Source: Cloeon dipterum
Taxonomy: Eukaryota > Arthropoda > Insecta > Ephemeroptera > Baetidae
Length of the DNA: 64,000 bases
Direction: 5' to 3'
Assembly (NCBI RefSeq): GCF_949628265.1
Contig: NC_088790.1
Coordinates: forward strand, 25,238,545-25,302,544
Positions 35,801-48,509 of the stretch are shown here, one piece after another. A program made the position numbers and the translations under genes. Under the pieces are notes generated by a model that was not told the DNA's origin, searched no databases, and saw only the letters and a list, made by a program, of their open reading frames with translations. The first letter of the stretch is position 1, and each line of letters begins with the position of its first letter.

Positions 35801-37188
35801 TTCCAGCTGGAGTAAACGCCTTGAGTCATCGGCCAAATTTTTTTCATACTCCGAATTGACGGCTTGCACTTCTCGGTCTGTCGCGTCCTCGGTGAAGAGA
35901 GGGGCCTTAAAGAACTGAGAAAAACTTAATGCAGGATCATTATTTGTGATTTTTGTTAATTTTAACTCATTATTACATGTCTAATGCGATGGTCAAGTGT
36001 TCAAAGGCGACGTCAAAGAAGAAGATCGTGTCTTCGGTGGAGGTGAATGCATCTGAATTGCCGCCATGCTCTGACAAGAACTTTTCGTACTCGTTCTCTC
36101 TTGGGTACTTTTCCGTTCCAAGGCGCAGCATATGCTCCAGAAAGTGAGCCAAACCGTTGAGTTCATTGGGATCGCTCATGTAACCTGAAAGAAACAATCA
36201 ATTGCATAATAAGAGCAGTAAACGTTTTCAAATTATTAAAGGTCTTTTAAGACTTGTTTTTTAAGACTTGAAAAGTACAATGGAATGTAGAGCATGTTAA
36301 AGTACACGTTAATCCCGATTTTCAACTCCATATTTTATGAAAAACAAATAACTCCATTTTTTGCTGCTGATAATTATCTGATTATTCAGCAAATTCATGG
36401 AATTGTGAAATGAACTTAGAAAAAATATTTTAAAATAAGTCAAAATTTTACATAAGTTTACCGTCGAAGCGTTCGTTCGGATTTTATTGCTTTATACAAA
36501 TTCCTATCAAATGGAAGGAATTTTGTCACAGCCTCGCTTAAAAACGAGAGCCCCCTTAAAAGGCATACAAACACCTAACCTCACCATTCCAAGCATTGTT
36601 CTGATTCTCAAACAGCAAAGAGAACACGTAATTAATGCGCGTTTCAAAATGCAACGCAAGTTGAATTGATAGAATGCCTAGAATAGAATGCCATAACATT
36701 CTTTGGTGTTTCATATTCTGAACATATACACCCTATTACAGCTTTTGTGTCACATCGTTGAATAATAATATTTAATAGTATAAAAATTCCTTATAGAGCA
36801 TAGATAAATAATATTTAGAACATACTTTTAAATATTAAGCACCTTTTATTTGATACACAAAGGTTAAAAATTTTTGCTTTATATGAAATTAATTGCTTGG
36901 TTATCCCAACAACACACGCAGGTGTAGTAAAAATAAAGTAATGAATTGATTCACCATTAAATGAGAAAAATGGCTTTCTCATATCTGGAACAACTCATTT
37001 CAATATTCATAAAATGATGATTATCACTATAAAATATACTTACCAACGTTAACGGAGAGCGCAGCTGCTGCCTTGTCAGTTTCTGGGTCGCTGATGAGTA
37101 ATACCCGTAGCTCATTGTCCAAAATTAAGCCCCGGTAATCTCTTTTGTCCTCTTGACTTTTCGTGATGTTTCCGAATATCTGGATCAT
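29850..37188 (-). CDS. Ide: IDE-like peptidase copy C, zinc site intact
   Basis: Coding exons: 37044-37188, 35977-36184, 35632-35924, 34932-35134, 33911-34111, 33716-33853, 33158-33261, 32904-33099, 32214-32314, 32015-32159, 31850-31960, 31669-31789, 31270-31467, 31051-31208, 30026-30499, 29850-29963. They sum to 2910 nt, or 969 residues. Exon 2 has HFLEH and exon 3 NSEYEKN, so HxxEH-x76-E is complete. One oddity is MLRLG where the other copies read (M/V)LFLG (Phe to Arg right after the motif). Exon 5 carries the family block [19 protein letters not shown] and exon 15 starts EQLGY. Intron 9 uses a normal GT donor, unlike A/B/D. The C-terminus ends SKAKLVR. ATG 37186-37188 is the only in-frame Met seen; a conserved frame continues upstream across a possible 93-bp intron. 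Confidence 0.92.
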
Positions 37189-37216
37189 CGTGGAAACTTT
37201 CGCTGTGGAGAGCGGT

Positions 37217-37370
37217 CTAGAAGAGAGAACTATTTTACGCTGCAAGCTCTTTAAATACGCCAACAAGAGCGCGTGGAAGTCTAAAAATTCTAAAAATTCA
37301 TTTTGTTACCTGCGCAGAAATTTCACAGCCCTGACAGGAAAATTCCTGATTTTGAGATCGAGAAGGAAAC
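37217..37370 (-). other. Candidate upstream intron and Arg-rich 5' exon of copy C
   Basis: Upstream of the ATG the frame stays open to a strong acceptor (TTCTCTCTTCTAG, exon edge 37216). A donor CAG|GTAAC lies 93 bp further on (exon edge 37310). Splicing these joins, in frame, a stretch reading KIRNFPVRAVKFLRR to [10 protein letters not shown]. Basic, Ser/Arg-rich sequence before an internal Met recalls the mitochondrial presequence of vertebrate IDE. No ATG is visible in this exon, so a further exon or a non-AUG start would be needed. This is inference. Confidence 0.4.
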
Positions 37371-37429
37371 AAATATGCGAAGGTTAAATTTGTAATTTTC
37401 TCCTCTTCACGTCCTTACTTTGAAGCAGA

Positions 37430-38650
37430 ATATCTGGTCATTAGCTTTCTGACCGGAGAAATCAATGCTCTGCATCGGTTCCATCCGGTTTATCCATGCT
37501 GAATTTGATAATGAAAAAATAGATTTCCTGCATGGCGTTCTATATATACAACATTTATATAGTCTTTTTCACCCAAATTTTCTCAAGTTATCCCTATTTT
37601 GCTAAAAGTTTGAAAACGGGTGGTTCAAATTGAATAAACAAAAATATCAAACTGGGAAATGCTTTTCTTGCATACCTTCTCCGGTGCTGTGTCAACATGA
37701 ATAGATCTACGCATGAAGGATAATTTGACCTGATTATTGACATGAGGAGATTGGTTGGGTATACGAAAATTTATGGCTCAGGAGAAAAATAAAGTGAATA
37801 TTTGTCCGGAATATTGGTCTTATCTCGGGTGCAGAAAGGAGAGCAAAGGGTGTAGCTTGCCCACCGAAACTATGCAGCATGCGTGATTTGGCAGTATGGG
37901 ACGAATGTCTAGTGTTTCAAAAGAGTCCTCGGTGCGGGGGCAAAAGGCCCTTGAGTGGGCTGGGTCCCTGTGCGGCCTGATGCGCCCATATTTTCCGTTC
38001 GCGATATTATTGGGACCAGGGTTTCAGAATTCGTGCTAGTACATTGCGCGCCCTTCCAAGTCCTCGGAAAGGGATAAAAATAAAAATATTTTACTGTTTG
38101 AAATGGTCGTGTTCACCTTTGCCAAATGCAAAGGAAAAAAAGCGCGACTGGCCAAATCTGTTCTTGCTGGTTAATTTGAAGTTTATAATTTTAAAAATAT
38201 AAACACATTACATTTGCTCAAAATAAATCAGTGTTTAATTTTCTCTCGTTAATACCTTTAAGCATCTCACGTCTATAAATTGGTCTCTTGACATTGAAGG
38301 TAGCTATTTGTTCGGGAATTTCAATTTTGTTATATGCGGACTGCTTCGAGTCAAATACGCGAAATATATTTAATTTTTTTTTACTGAATTTCCCTTTTTT
38401 AATAGATCTCTGATATTTCAACCATAAAATTTATAACTCACTCTAGATTATTTAATTGTTCGCACTTTGTGTTGACAAATATTTCTGATACAAAGGTAAA
38501 TCAGTTTTATTTCTTTCGATCATTGCAGGTTTGCTTTAAGCCAACATTGTACGAGTGTGTAATTATTTTAATTAAATAGATAGAAAATGCTATACAGAAA
38601 TGAATGGTATTTTTAATTTTTTCTTGGCAATAAATGCAAAAAACACGTGG
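37430..38650. repeat. C-D spacer with one arm of the foldback repeat
   Basis: 37430-37670 is the flank block that occurs twice between E and F. About 37880-38170 is one arm of the foldback repeat (tcctcggtgcgggggca, ttcgcgatattattggg, gcgcgcccttcc). It is followed directly by the flank that precedes an IDE 3' end. The second arm present between E and F is absent. No gene was found. Confidence 0.6.
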
Positions 38651-38658
38651 AACGTATT

Positions 38659-38908
38659 TCATATGACCGACGTTGCTAATGTAAAAAGTTTGGCTTTAGA
38701 ACCTTGCGGCCTGTGATGAGCATAAGGTTGGAGCAGCGGTAAGGTCGACAGACCACTCTTGATGCTGCAGATGTCGTCGATTCGCGTTGGCTGCAACACA
38801 TTCAATCAATTATTAATAAATTATTTTCTTTGGTATAAAAATTAAGAAATACCTTGCTGACGACCGACAACGGCTCAAACTCGTCAATCTCAGCGCCAGC
38901 AGATCCAG
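38659..38908 (-). pseudogene. Ide: Truncated 3' end of an F-type IDE gene
   Basis: The last coding exon (38659-38790, stop TGA) and the 3' part of the penultimate exon (from 38853) match copy F, including an extended C-terminus after SKAKL. Exon 15 homology stops abruptly at about 38908 (agatccag|tcgcagcg), where F continues with gcgcc. The remaining 14 exons are missing. This is the junction scar of the 18-kb tandem duplication. Confidence 0.85.
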
Positions 38909-39784
38909 TCGCAGCGAGCCCTCAAACTTGAACAGTGTAAAAAAAAACGTTTTTGGTAAAATTAGTGACTCGGACTGTATGGTTCTGATTTGGCTAAATA
39001 ACGAAATGAAATTGATGCCTATCAAATGCCGCGTCGAGTGGTGAGTCACTCAACCCGGGATCAACGGGGCACTTCGGGCCTCGTGGGCCAGTCAAAAATA
39101 AAACAATCGTCGTTTTCCTTTGGTATTAATACTTTTGCAATGCACCTGTGGGCCCAAATGGGCCGGAATTTGTCCACTTCGATTTATGTCTTGAAGAGAG
39201 CTCTACCGAGTGCGCGGGTTTTTCCGAAATTCGGTTTCATCGATTGTCAGGGGTGAAAAAGGCGAAATTTCAACCTCCGTAAAATCTTCCCCTTCAGGAT
39301 GCGAGCGCATAAAGCGACAAACCTATGTTTTCGATCAGGGTGCTGAACGGAAACAAAATAAAAAGTAAAGTGTCGGCAGCACACGTATTAGTAATGGGTA
39401 ATTTTGGTATGCAAAATCGATAAGTGCACGCATCAAGATAGTTTGGGTCAAACGTTAAAATCTGTTATCACATATATGCAAAAAAGTTATTGATTGAATT
39501 AAGAAAATATAAATATAAAACTTTAAGTTAAATAAAGATAAATATAACTTTTTGATCATACAGTTGAAAACTTTAGGGTTCGATCTTGATTGCTTTTGTT
39601 TTAAGGTTGTAAAGCCTGGTGCGTGATTCCTTAAACCTATACATGCCTAAAATATCTGTGTTTTTGTAGTTCGTTTCAGACGTACGGATATGCACTGGGT
39701 ATAGTTACTTGTTAGTTACCATACTGAATCCACGACAAAACTAATTTAGATTCTAAAAAAGTGAATTGCATAAGAGGATCAAAA
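38909..39784. other. Junction filler and flank of copy D
   Basis: 38909-39077 (about 170 bp) has no clear match elsewhere in the window. From 39078 on the sequence matches 20900-21588. No gene was recognised. Confidence 0.55.
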
Positions 39785-39830
39785 TTTATTTGTACAAGAC
39801 TATAGGTAAAATGTGTAATATAAGTTTTTG

Positions 39831-42800
39831 CTAAACTTTTGCTTTGGAGCCTTGTGGCTTGTGATATGCAGAAGGCTGGGGAAGCGGAAAGGTCGACAAG
39901 TTGCTCTTGAAGCTTTCGATATCCTCGATCCACGTTGGCTGCAACACAAAATTAATGAAAATAAAAATATTAATACTTGTGCATTAGGGTTTACTATAGA
40001 ATTGTTCCATCCTTCAAACAAAGCAAACCGCGAAAGATAAAAAAACATACTAACGCGCGAATTCAGGAAAAGAAGATTAATAATTTATGCACTACACAGA
40101 AATTCAATTTAAAAGGAAAAAGGTTCAAGATAAAATGGAGATACATATTTGAAGGTTGAAAATGGCGGATTTTTGTGATTTTTTTGAAAATTTGATCTTG
40201 AAATTTAAACTTTTGCAAATTGTTAGACCAGTTGGTTTAAAATAATGTTAGATACATTTAGCTATGTTCGATCAAATTATGAAAGAGTGTTGTAAAAATC
40301 ATATTGTCTGAAATTCAGGAAATTCTCTGTTAAGTAGAAAAAAGTGAAAATACCTCTCGTACGGCCAACAACGTCTCAAAATCGTTCATTTCACTATCAG
40401 CGCCAGCATTTCCAGCGCCTCCCTCCGCGGTCGACAACACGTGGATCGCCAGCTTTCGCCTTTTGGCACCTTCGGGGTGGATGTGATCATTGTAAAAATG
40501 AATCACATCGTCCTTGGTGATTTTCCTGAGAGATTCGACCTCGATATTGTCCCGGTCAAAGCAGTACGTTTGGTCGGAAATTTCGGTCCAGTATCGACTC
40601 GTTAGGTTTTTCATCTTCTTGGGCTTCTCCAGCCGCAGCGCAGCCAGGGCTTGTTTGTGCCGTTCAAACTTCTCGTCGCTCATTTCCTCGAGGTACGACT
40701 TCATGCTCAGCAGAAACTCCTCAATTTTGTGGTCCACGTAATCTGGGTGCTTGAGTGATGTAATCTCGATTCTCACACATTGGCCCGTAATGACGTAGCT
40801 ATGACGTATATCCACGCTGTAACCCAGCTGCTCCTGTAATTAGAATTATGAGCAAACTTGTGTGTAATTATTTTACAAGGTACTGCTTATACCGTATGAA
40901 AAATGATAGAATACTAGGTTAGCCAGCATAAATCATCAAATATGTAGATGATATTATAAGATCAGGATGGAACGGTCAATAAATATTTAGTCAAAATCTT
41001 AAAATCGCAGGAACACAATTTGTTTTGACGCAATGCATATGAGAAACCATTCAATAATAATCTATTAGAAAAAATGACGCATAGGTATAATTACATTTTG
41101 GAGAGAATCTCGCTGAGAGTACAAAAACTCTGGTTTTTCAGAGTTAATTTTTTTCATATATATATACACACACACACATAAATATTTGGCGTTTATCAAT
41201 TTATATACAGACTTAAAACAATTAGGTCCTTTGATTTTAAGATTTCGAGTAAATTTGAACGACTTTGAGACCTCTAACTTTGATTTTGGCTATCCATTTT
41301 TACTGCCTATATATCTAATTGTTCCTGAGGCAGCGAATCGTTGGTCTCATTGGCCTTCTAGAAGCCGAATATGAACGTCAAAAGCCCGCAATTCTTTGCC
41401 CTTTTAAAATAAGTAATTTTTTATTTAAAGAAATAAAAAAAATACTTTTAGGCCAACCTTCTACCTAGGGCCTATATATATTCTTATATTCGTTGACACT
41501 TGCCAACTACCATGGTCTCCTTGATATAAATTCACTTGTACGAAAAGCAGTTAAAGCAGAAATTTTTTTTGAATTTATAATGAAAACAATTAAAATTTTC
41601 ATAGATTGGCACGGCGTTAAACCTTTGACCTCTCATTTAGTGTTCATTCGACAAGACTCGACTCACGGAATCCAAAGAACACCTTTCATTTCGAATTATT
41701 GTAAGTAAAAGGTGACTTTCAAGATACAACTTCACAGCCCCAGTATACAATGAAAAAATCTAGCATCTCTATTAATTATTCGAACACGAAAATTAACTGA
41801 CTTTGGTCCTGAGCTCGTTGAAGCACGGTTCGCTGGCGAGTTTGACGAACAACTCAAGCTGCATTTTGCTCTCTGTGCTTTTTGGCGGACACTGCAGGTG
41901 AAAGACGACGCAAGAAGTTTTGTACCTGGCATTTCTCGCTTCATAAACATAGTTGCACCCTGCCAAATTCATCAAAATGAGAAAGTAAAAAAAAACTAAG
42001 GGAATTACATACCATCATTCAGCATAATATCACAGGGACGCTGCAAATGCGACGGCAGCATATTTTTTGGAAGGTTTCTTTCAATCACTTCGATCAGTTT
42101 CTGGGCTGCTGCTTTGTTCGCGTTGCCGTGGATCAGGCACTCAATGTGCATAATGGAGAAGAATTGCTGGATGAACCTCTCCAGGCCTTCGGCGGACACA
42201 TCTGGAAAATCGGGTAAGTTGAAATATCTTCCTGACTAGGAAAAAGTTTGGTCAATAATAAATATATTGAATATGGGTTGCGGACTAGGTGATGCTTTTT
42301 TTTAAAAAAAAATTAGCTGTCAAATCTAGCGAATTTTAGGGGTTTAATATATTGCAGATTTCTTTCAAAATGGGTGATCTCTCCTGGTAGCGTGCAACCT
42401 ACGAAAACTAATTAATACACATGCGTCCCATATGCGCAATAACATTTGGGCGCGTGTGTTACTAGCCGGGGTCTTTTATCGCCGCGTGAAATTAATTTGC
42501 ACAGCATGCTGGAAAAAAGGTAGCGAGTCGGGAAGCCGAAAGTAAACCTCCAAAGTCAGGATGCACTCTTTATTGCTCAAAGTGACTCTCGTGCGATGAA
42601 TCGAGTTGTGCAAAACCTTACTGCAATGCAAGATAGTTTAATTTAAGCGCAAATCAGCCTCAGTTGGCCCTCAAACGTGCTCGGATTATTCTTATTGGTC
42701 ACGCAAAGCATGTGCTAAGCAAAATGGCTTGGTTTGAACAATTTCACAATCAATTTAAAAAGTTCTGCATGACAGATTCATCAAATTTTTTAACCTTTTC

Positions 42801-45800
42801 TAGGTCTCCAATAGATAATATATTAATTGGTTGAAATTTGCTTAAGGAATTATTTAGCTTAGTTAAAAATTTAATAAGACCGGTAAATTTAGGGCATTTC
42901 AAGCCCCAAGCCTTTAACAAAGCTATATTGGCAAATCTTTCCTGCCGAGTATTTTAAATTAAAGGAACATTCCCAAAAGACCAAACTGACGTACCGATTG
43001 GTCCAAGAATATAAAACCATTTGTAAAATACCAAGAAGGGTGATGAACAAAAACTATGGTCTACTAATCGATTTTCGTTCAATTTCCCATAAAGATTTCA
43101 TATCGTCATAGCTCAAAATAAACAATCCAAATTTAAATAAAAGCAGCTAAAAATTTTGCATTTCAATTATTATTCTTATCGGGTACAATGCATACCAGTA
43201 AGTGGTTAAAAAAATCTCACTTACATTCTTGAATATCCGAATAATCTCTATGAAGCCATTTGTTCTCCCGCAAGCACACAGATTCATAGTGAGATGCCTG
43301 CTTGTTTGGGAACCACGTGGAAAACTCCTTCAGATACCGCACGTGACAAAGAAAAAATTATTCAAGATTAAGACAAAAGAGGAAAGTGAAGCATACGTGT
43401 TCCTTTACAAACTTGTAGTATTTCCCTCTGATATCCAATTTGATCAGCTTGTTGAGCACTTTATCAAGAAAATTTTCTTGCTTGTCGTGGAAGCCCTCAA
43501 TTTTCACCTTTTAAATCCAATTCAGGAATCATTTTAAAACAAATTGTCTCTGCTTACCAACAAGCCAGAACTGTGACTCATGATATAACACTTGAGACCC
43601 GCAAGGTTGGCGTCGCACAAATACACAAACAGGGCGCTATTAACAAGTCCCACGTACATAAATACATAGTACGACGCGATGGGGTTCAAATTCGCAAATG
43701 GACTGAAAATTTAAAACAAACAGTTAAGCTTACAAATTGAGATAATATATGGAGCGTAGAATGCCTAGTAATATCCATTATCAGGTTTAATTTTGGGAGG
43801 AGAAATTCGTCATCCTTCTTGTGCCACACTCGAACAAATGGCGTCTCATGAATGATAGATGGATGCGGTGGCGGCTGCAATAAAAAGTAATTATTTAAGG
43901 GAAGTTGTAAAAATGGAGTTCAAATAAGCAAGCATATTCGAACTTCAAGAAAATATTAAGCCCGCGAAATACATTTACCAAAAAATTATATATTGGAGGC
44001 TTATTAATGTCATGATTTACAATATTTTTGTAGAAAAAATTGCTACAATTACTTAAGTTTTATGTAATTTTTCAAATCATTCAAACAGATAATAGTTGCC
44101 AGAGTAAAAAATATGAATGCTGAATCACTTAACCATTAAAATACTGAAGAACGATAAGAATAAATATTGGAAAATCACGATGACGGTAAAAACAATAATT
44201 CTTTATTAAAAAAAATGAGCTAAAAATGTCATCCGCATAATAGTATAATGATGCCTGTTTACACATTTCTGGATATATTAAACTATACTAATATCACTCT
44301 AAATTGTCGAGCGAAACTGTATTTAAGAATACAGTATACTCCCTTAAAAAAACTTTTCTGTTCGTAGATTAAAGTTTTAGTTTTTTTTCTTAATATTTTC
44401 TGAAATATATATAAATAAGTATAGATTGACCAGCACAGAAACTCACACTATCATCATCTGGCAAAATATCTAAGTTGCTTGGAATGAACTCGTTCTTTTC
44501 GGGCAGCTTCAGCTCTTCAACCGGCTCAGCATTCTTCCAATTTTCAATCAGCTCAGTTGGAATGTCTTCGATTTTGTACTTGGTTCCGTACCATTTCTCA
44601 GTCTGGTCAGCATTTTTCTCAAAATGCTTAGAAAAAATGAAAATCCTGTTTTGAAGGATAGGTTAACATTTTCTCAGAACATCAGAAAAAGGTGACCAAC
44701 CTGCAGTTATTTGGCGTAAGCATATCCATCAGTTCACTAAGCAATTTTGGATTAAACTCTGACAATAAATACTCTGCAGTCAGCACATCCTCTATCGGGT
44801 ATTTCTTTGGAAAAGGGAAAACTGACATTTAAATTTATGTTCGCATTCAAAACGTAAACTCACCAGTAGGTCTTCAACCAGGTTGACAACGTATTTCAAA
44901 GCAGTTTCCTTGCCTTTGAACCGGAAACCCAATTTTCTTATTTTCGCGTACTCATTGAAAATTTTTTTATGTCGTGGGCTCTCTTTTCGAAGCAAATTGA
45001 TATACTAAAAGTTACGATAAGTAAATGTGTACATTTTTAATAAAATAATAATTGCGAGAGGGTTTAAAAACCTGGAAAACGAAATCAATGACGTGGTCAA
45101 CGTTCTTAAGACCTTCTTCAGTCAGATTAATAATCAGATCGAACAAATAAAAAATTTGACTGGCCGCATGAGGATCGTAGTAAGCTTTGAGATTAAACAT
45201 CAATACTCGCACTCCCAAGACGTACTGCAAGCTACCGCTGCTTTTGTGATCAAGAAGGTAGGCCAAGTACTGAATTGGCTGAAAGCAATAAAAAAATTGG
45301 TTAATTTTTAATATTTCTGCTAGCAGCATAACTCAAAAACGTTGCACATATTTTAAATATTTTCTGCTAGTCTTTCTAGCACGTTTATTGAAAAGGATTT
45401 CCGCAAATTATTTAAAATCGTCCCCACAAAATAAAAAAATATGTGTAAAATAAAAGGAATCTTTTGTTTTGAAATGCTTAATCAATTGCGCAAAATAATT
45501 TTACAAAAAAGCGCACCATAGTTTTTAAGATTGAATTTTCACTGTAATTTTCACACGTTTCTTACAAAGACGCTTGGGATAGTTTCACGGCATTTTTCTA
45601 TCAGCGGGTTATTACTTTCGCTAAACACCTATTTGAAAATATATACTAACGCCTGACTTGTACTGCTGACTCTTATCCACGATGCGAAAGCTGATTCTAA
45701 GCGAATTTACCAGTGTAATTGGCACAGCCAGTATTTTCTTTTTCAGCTGCTCTGGGCCAAGAGGATGTCCGGGCCACACGGGCAGAGTGACGCGTTTGTT

Positions 45801-47696
45801 CTTAATTGTTCCAAACAATTTAACAGCTGTATTTTGCAGTTTTGCTAAAGAGTCTGTAAAATATATTTTATATTCAATGAATACAACATGCTGGGAAATT
45901 TATTCAAATCCATAGCGTTTCGTTTCATTGAAGAAGCAGAAACTTTTGGAAAAAACACAATTTTAACCTTTAATCATGCACTGAGAGTTACTTTTAACAT
46001 ATTTGGATAATATAGGATTTAATTTTACTTATTGATGATTTCTGGTTTTGAGATATACCAAAAAATATAGAAAATTTGGTGATAAAGAAATTACTGGAAT
46101 ATATCCACATTTCCACCCTTCTTCCAAACACTGGTAAACAATTTTAACTGATATTATTTTTATATCGCACCTTTGCCGAGGATCACGAGCGACATGATGT
46201 TGGACGAGTAGTAAGTGCTGTGGAATTTGAGCAGCGCCTCCCTGACATTAATTCCATTTTTCTTGGGATCTTCAACCAACGTTTGCAAGTTGCCAATGCC
46301 AAATTTACTGTAGGGATGGTCCTTACTGCTGGTGGTCTTGTCCAGCTGGTGTAATCGATATGAGTCATTGGCCAAATTTTTTTCATACTCTGAATTGACG
46401 GCTTGCACTTCTCGGACTATCGCGTCCTCGGTGAAGAGAGGGGCCAAAAATAACTGAGAAAATCTTTCACCAGGATCATTGTTTGCGACCATATTTCAAT
46501 TTTACTCATTATTACATGTCTAATGCTCTATTCAAGTGCTCAGGGGTGACGTCAAAGTAGTGGGTCGTTTTTCCCATGGTGGTGTAAGCGTTCGCAATGC
46601 CGCCATGCTCTGCAAAGAACTTTTTGTACTCGTTCTCGATGGGGAACTTTTCCGTTCCTAGAAAAAGCATGTGCTCCAGAAAATGAGCCAAGCCATCGAG
46701 TCCATTGGGGTCGCTCATGTAACCTGAAAGAAACAATCATTTGCATATTGAGATCATTAACATTTTCAAATAATTATATCGGGCCATGAGCGTTTTGTTT
46801 GATTTTTAATGCTTGAAAAGACCAATGGAATTTAAAGGAAGTCCTTGTTAAATCCTATATCGGACGCTCCATAGTCTATGAGAAATAAATCATTCCATAT
46901 TTATCTGTTTCTCTGGCAAAACCGTGGTATACTGATCAGTTTTAATAAAAAATTTGAAAATGCGTCTAATTTTAAAGTTTATTTTCAAAGCGTTTTTTCA
47001 AGGCTTTTTAATGCTCTACAAATTCTTCCCAAATATAAGGAATTTTGTCACTGCTTAGAATTAAACGAGAGCCCGACTAAGGCATACACACACCAAAAAC
47101 TTCACCATTCCAATCATTGTTGTGATTCTCAAGAAGCAAAGAGCACACGTAATTAATGCGTGATTCAAAATGCAACGCAAGTTGAATTGATAGAATGTCT
47201 ATAGAATTGTTCAACATAACATATTCTGTAGTGTTTCATGTCCTCATTGAAAATATACACTCTTTCCGCTTTTATATCACACATATCTTTGAAGGTCTAC
47301 AATAAAATTCAATATAGTCTAAAAACTCCGAATAGAACATAGATATAATAGTTAATGTCATTAAAAACTTTTTTTAAAAAACACTTTGAAATAAGGATAC
47401 TTTTATACAGAAAAGTTACATATATTTACTTTAGAGGAAATTGGTCGCTTGTTTATCGCAACATCACACGCAGGTCTAATAAAATATAATAATGAATTGA
47501 TTCGCCAAGAAATGAGAAAAATGGCTTTCTCACTATACAATATATAATTACCAACGTTAACGGTGAGTGCAGCTGCTGCCTTGTCAGTTTTTGGGTCGCT
47601 GATGAGTAATACCCGTAGCTCATTGTCTAAAATTAGGCCTCGGTATTTTCTTTTGTCCCCTCGACTTTTCTTGATTTTATTGAATATCTGGACCAT
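39831..47696 (-). CDS. Ide: IDE-like peptidase copy D, zinc site intact
   Basis: Coding exons: 47552-47696, 46516-46723, 46171-46463, 45651-45853, 45072-45278, 44864-45004, 44701-44804, 44447-44645, 43765-43874, 43558-43702, 43397-43507, 43225-43327 (homologous end 43345), 42013-42201, 41802-41959, 40354-40833, 39831-39938. About 967 residues with open frames. HFLEH in exon 2 and NSEYEKN in exon 3 complete the HxxEH-x76-E signature. The protein ends QGSKAKV. It is the duplicate sister of B but keeps the Glu and the full C-terminus that B lost. Like B, intron 9 starts with GC and exon 12 lacks AG at the homologous acceptor, so six codons are probably skipped. Exon 2 retains an A-like sequence where B resembles C. 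The upstream acceptor found in C and E reads TCTCG here. Confidence 0.91.
42340..43032. mobile_element. Copy-D-specific insertion in intron 12
   Basis: The flanks gcgaatttta and aagaaggg match intron 12 of B, but about 690 bp in D replace the short B segment. Within it, gcatgctgg and gtagcgagtc are the reverse complement of the end of the foldback repeat family. There is no coding domain and no clear terminal repeat, so it may be composite. Confidence 0.55.
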
Positions 47697-48426
47697 CGTG
47701 CAGAGCGGTCGAGAAGAGAGAACTATTTTACGCTGCAAGCTCTTTAAATATTCACCAACAAGAGCGTTTGGAAGTTAAAAAATTCTAAAAATTTATATAA
47801 TTACCTGCGCAGCAATATCACAGCCCTGACAGGAAAATTCCTGATTTTGAGATCGAGAAGGAAACAAATATGCGAAGGTTAAATTTGTAATTTTATCCTT
47901 TATTATTGACGTTTAACATCAGTTTCTTGTTTTTTCAGGTAAATATAAAGTAAATAATTTTTAAAATACGCAATACATGTTGCTTCAGTAAAAAACCAGT
48001 GTTAAATTTTCCCTCGTTAAAATAACTTGAATTATTTCACGTCTATTTCGGCCCCTTCACATTTCAGTAGCACAAATATATTAATCGGGAAATTATTTTT
48101 CGTCATTTGGGGATCCCATATTGATGAACTTCTTTGAGTCAAACACATGCGATTATATTGATTTATTTTACTGAAATTTCCTTATTTTAAAATAGATCTC
48201 TGATATTTCAATCATAAAAATTATGAGCTCGCTCTGGAATATTTAATTGTTCGCAATTCAAGTAAAAATATTGTTTTGTGGCTGATAATGGGGTAAGTCT
48301 TCAGTGCACTTTAAATCAGATTTAATTTCTTTCAATCTTTGCAGGTTTGCCCCAGTAACTATTATCGTGTGTGTAATTAATTATTTATGAATAAATAGAA
48401 AATGGTATACGGAAATGAATGGTATT
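47697..48426 (-). promoter_or_regulatory. D-E spacer: 5' flank of D and 3' flank of E
   Basis: The left part is the conserved IDE 5' flank, with an Arg-rich frame ending in a CAG|GTAAT donor. The right part is nearly identical to the B-C spacer. No separate gene was found. Confidence 0.5.
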
Positions 48427-48509
48427 TTTATTGTAATTTATTGCACTCTCTTGGCAATAAATGCAAAAAGGTTAAAAAACGTGGAACATATTTTATATGA
48501 CCGACGTTG

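Larger units (their letters stand above)
20900..38908. repeat. Left unit of an approximately 18-kb tandem duplication (B + C + 3' IDE fragment)
   Basis: From about 20900 (tcgggcctcgtggg) onward the sequence matches 39078 onward. This covers the spacer, gene B against D, the B-C spacer against the D-E spacer, C against E, and the flank leading into an IDE 3' end. The unit ends at about 38908, inside exon 15 of an F-type gene; the homologous position in F is about 58031. The length difference between units is explained by later insertions. Confidence 0.8.
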
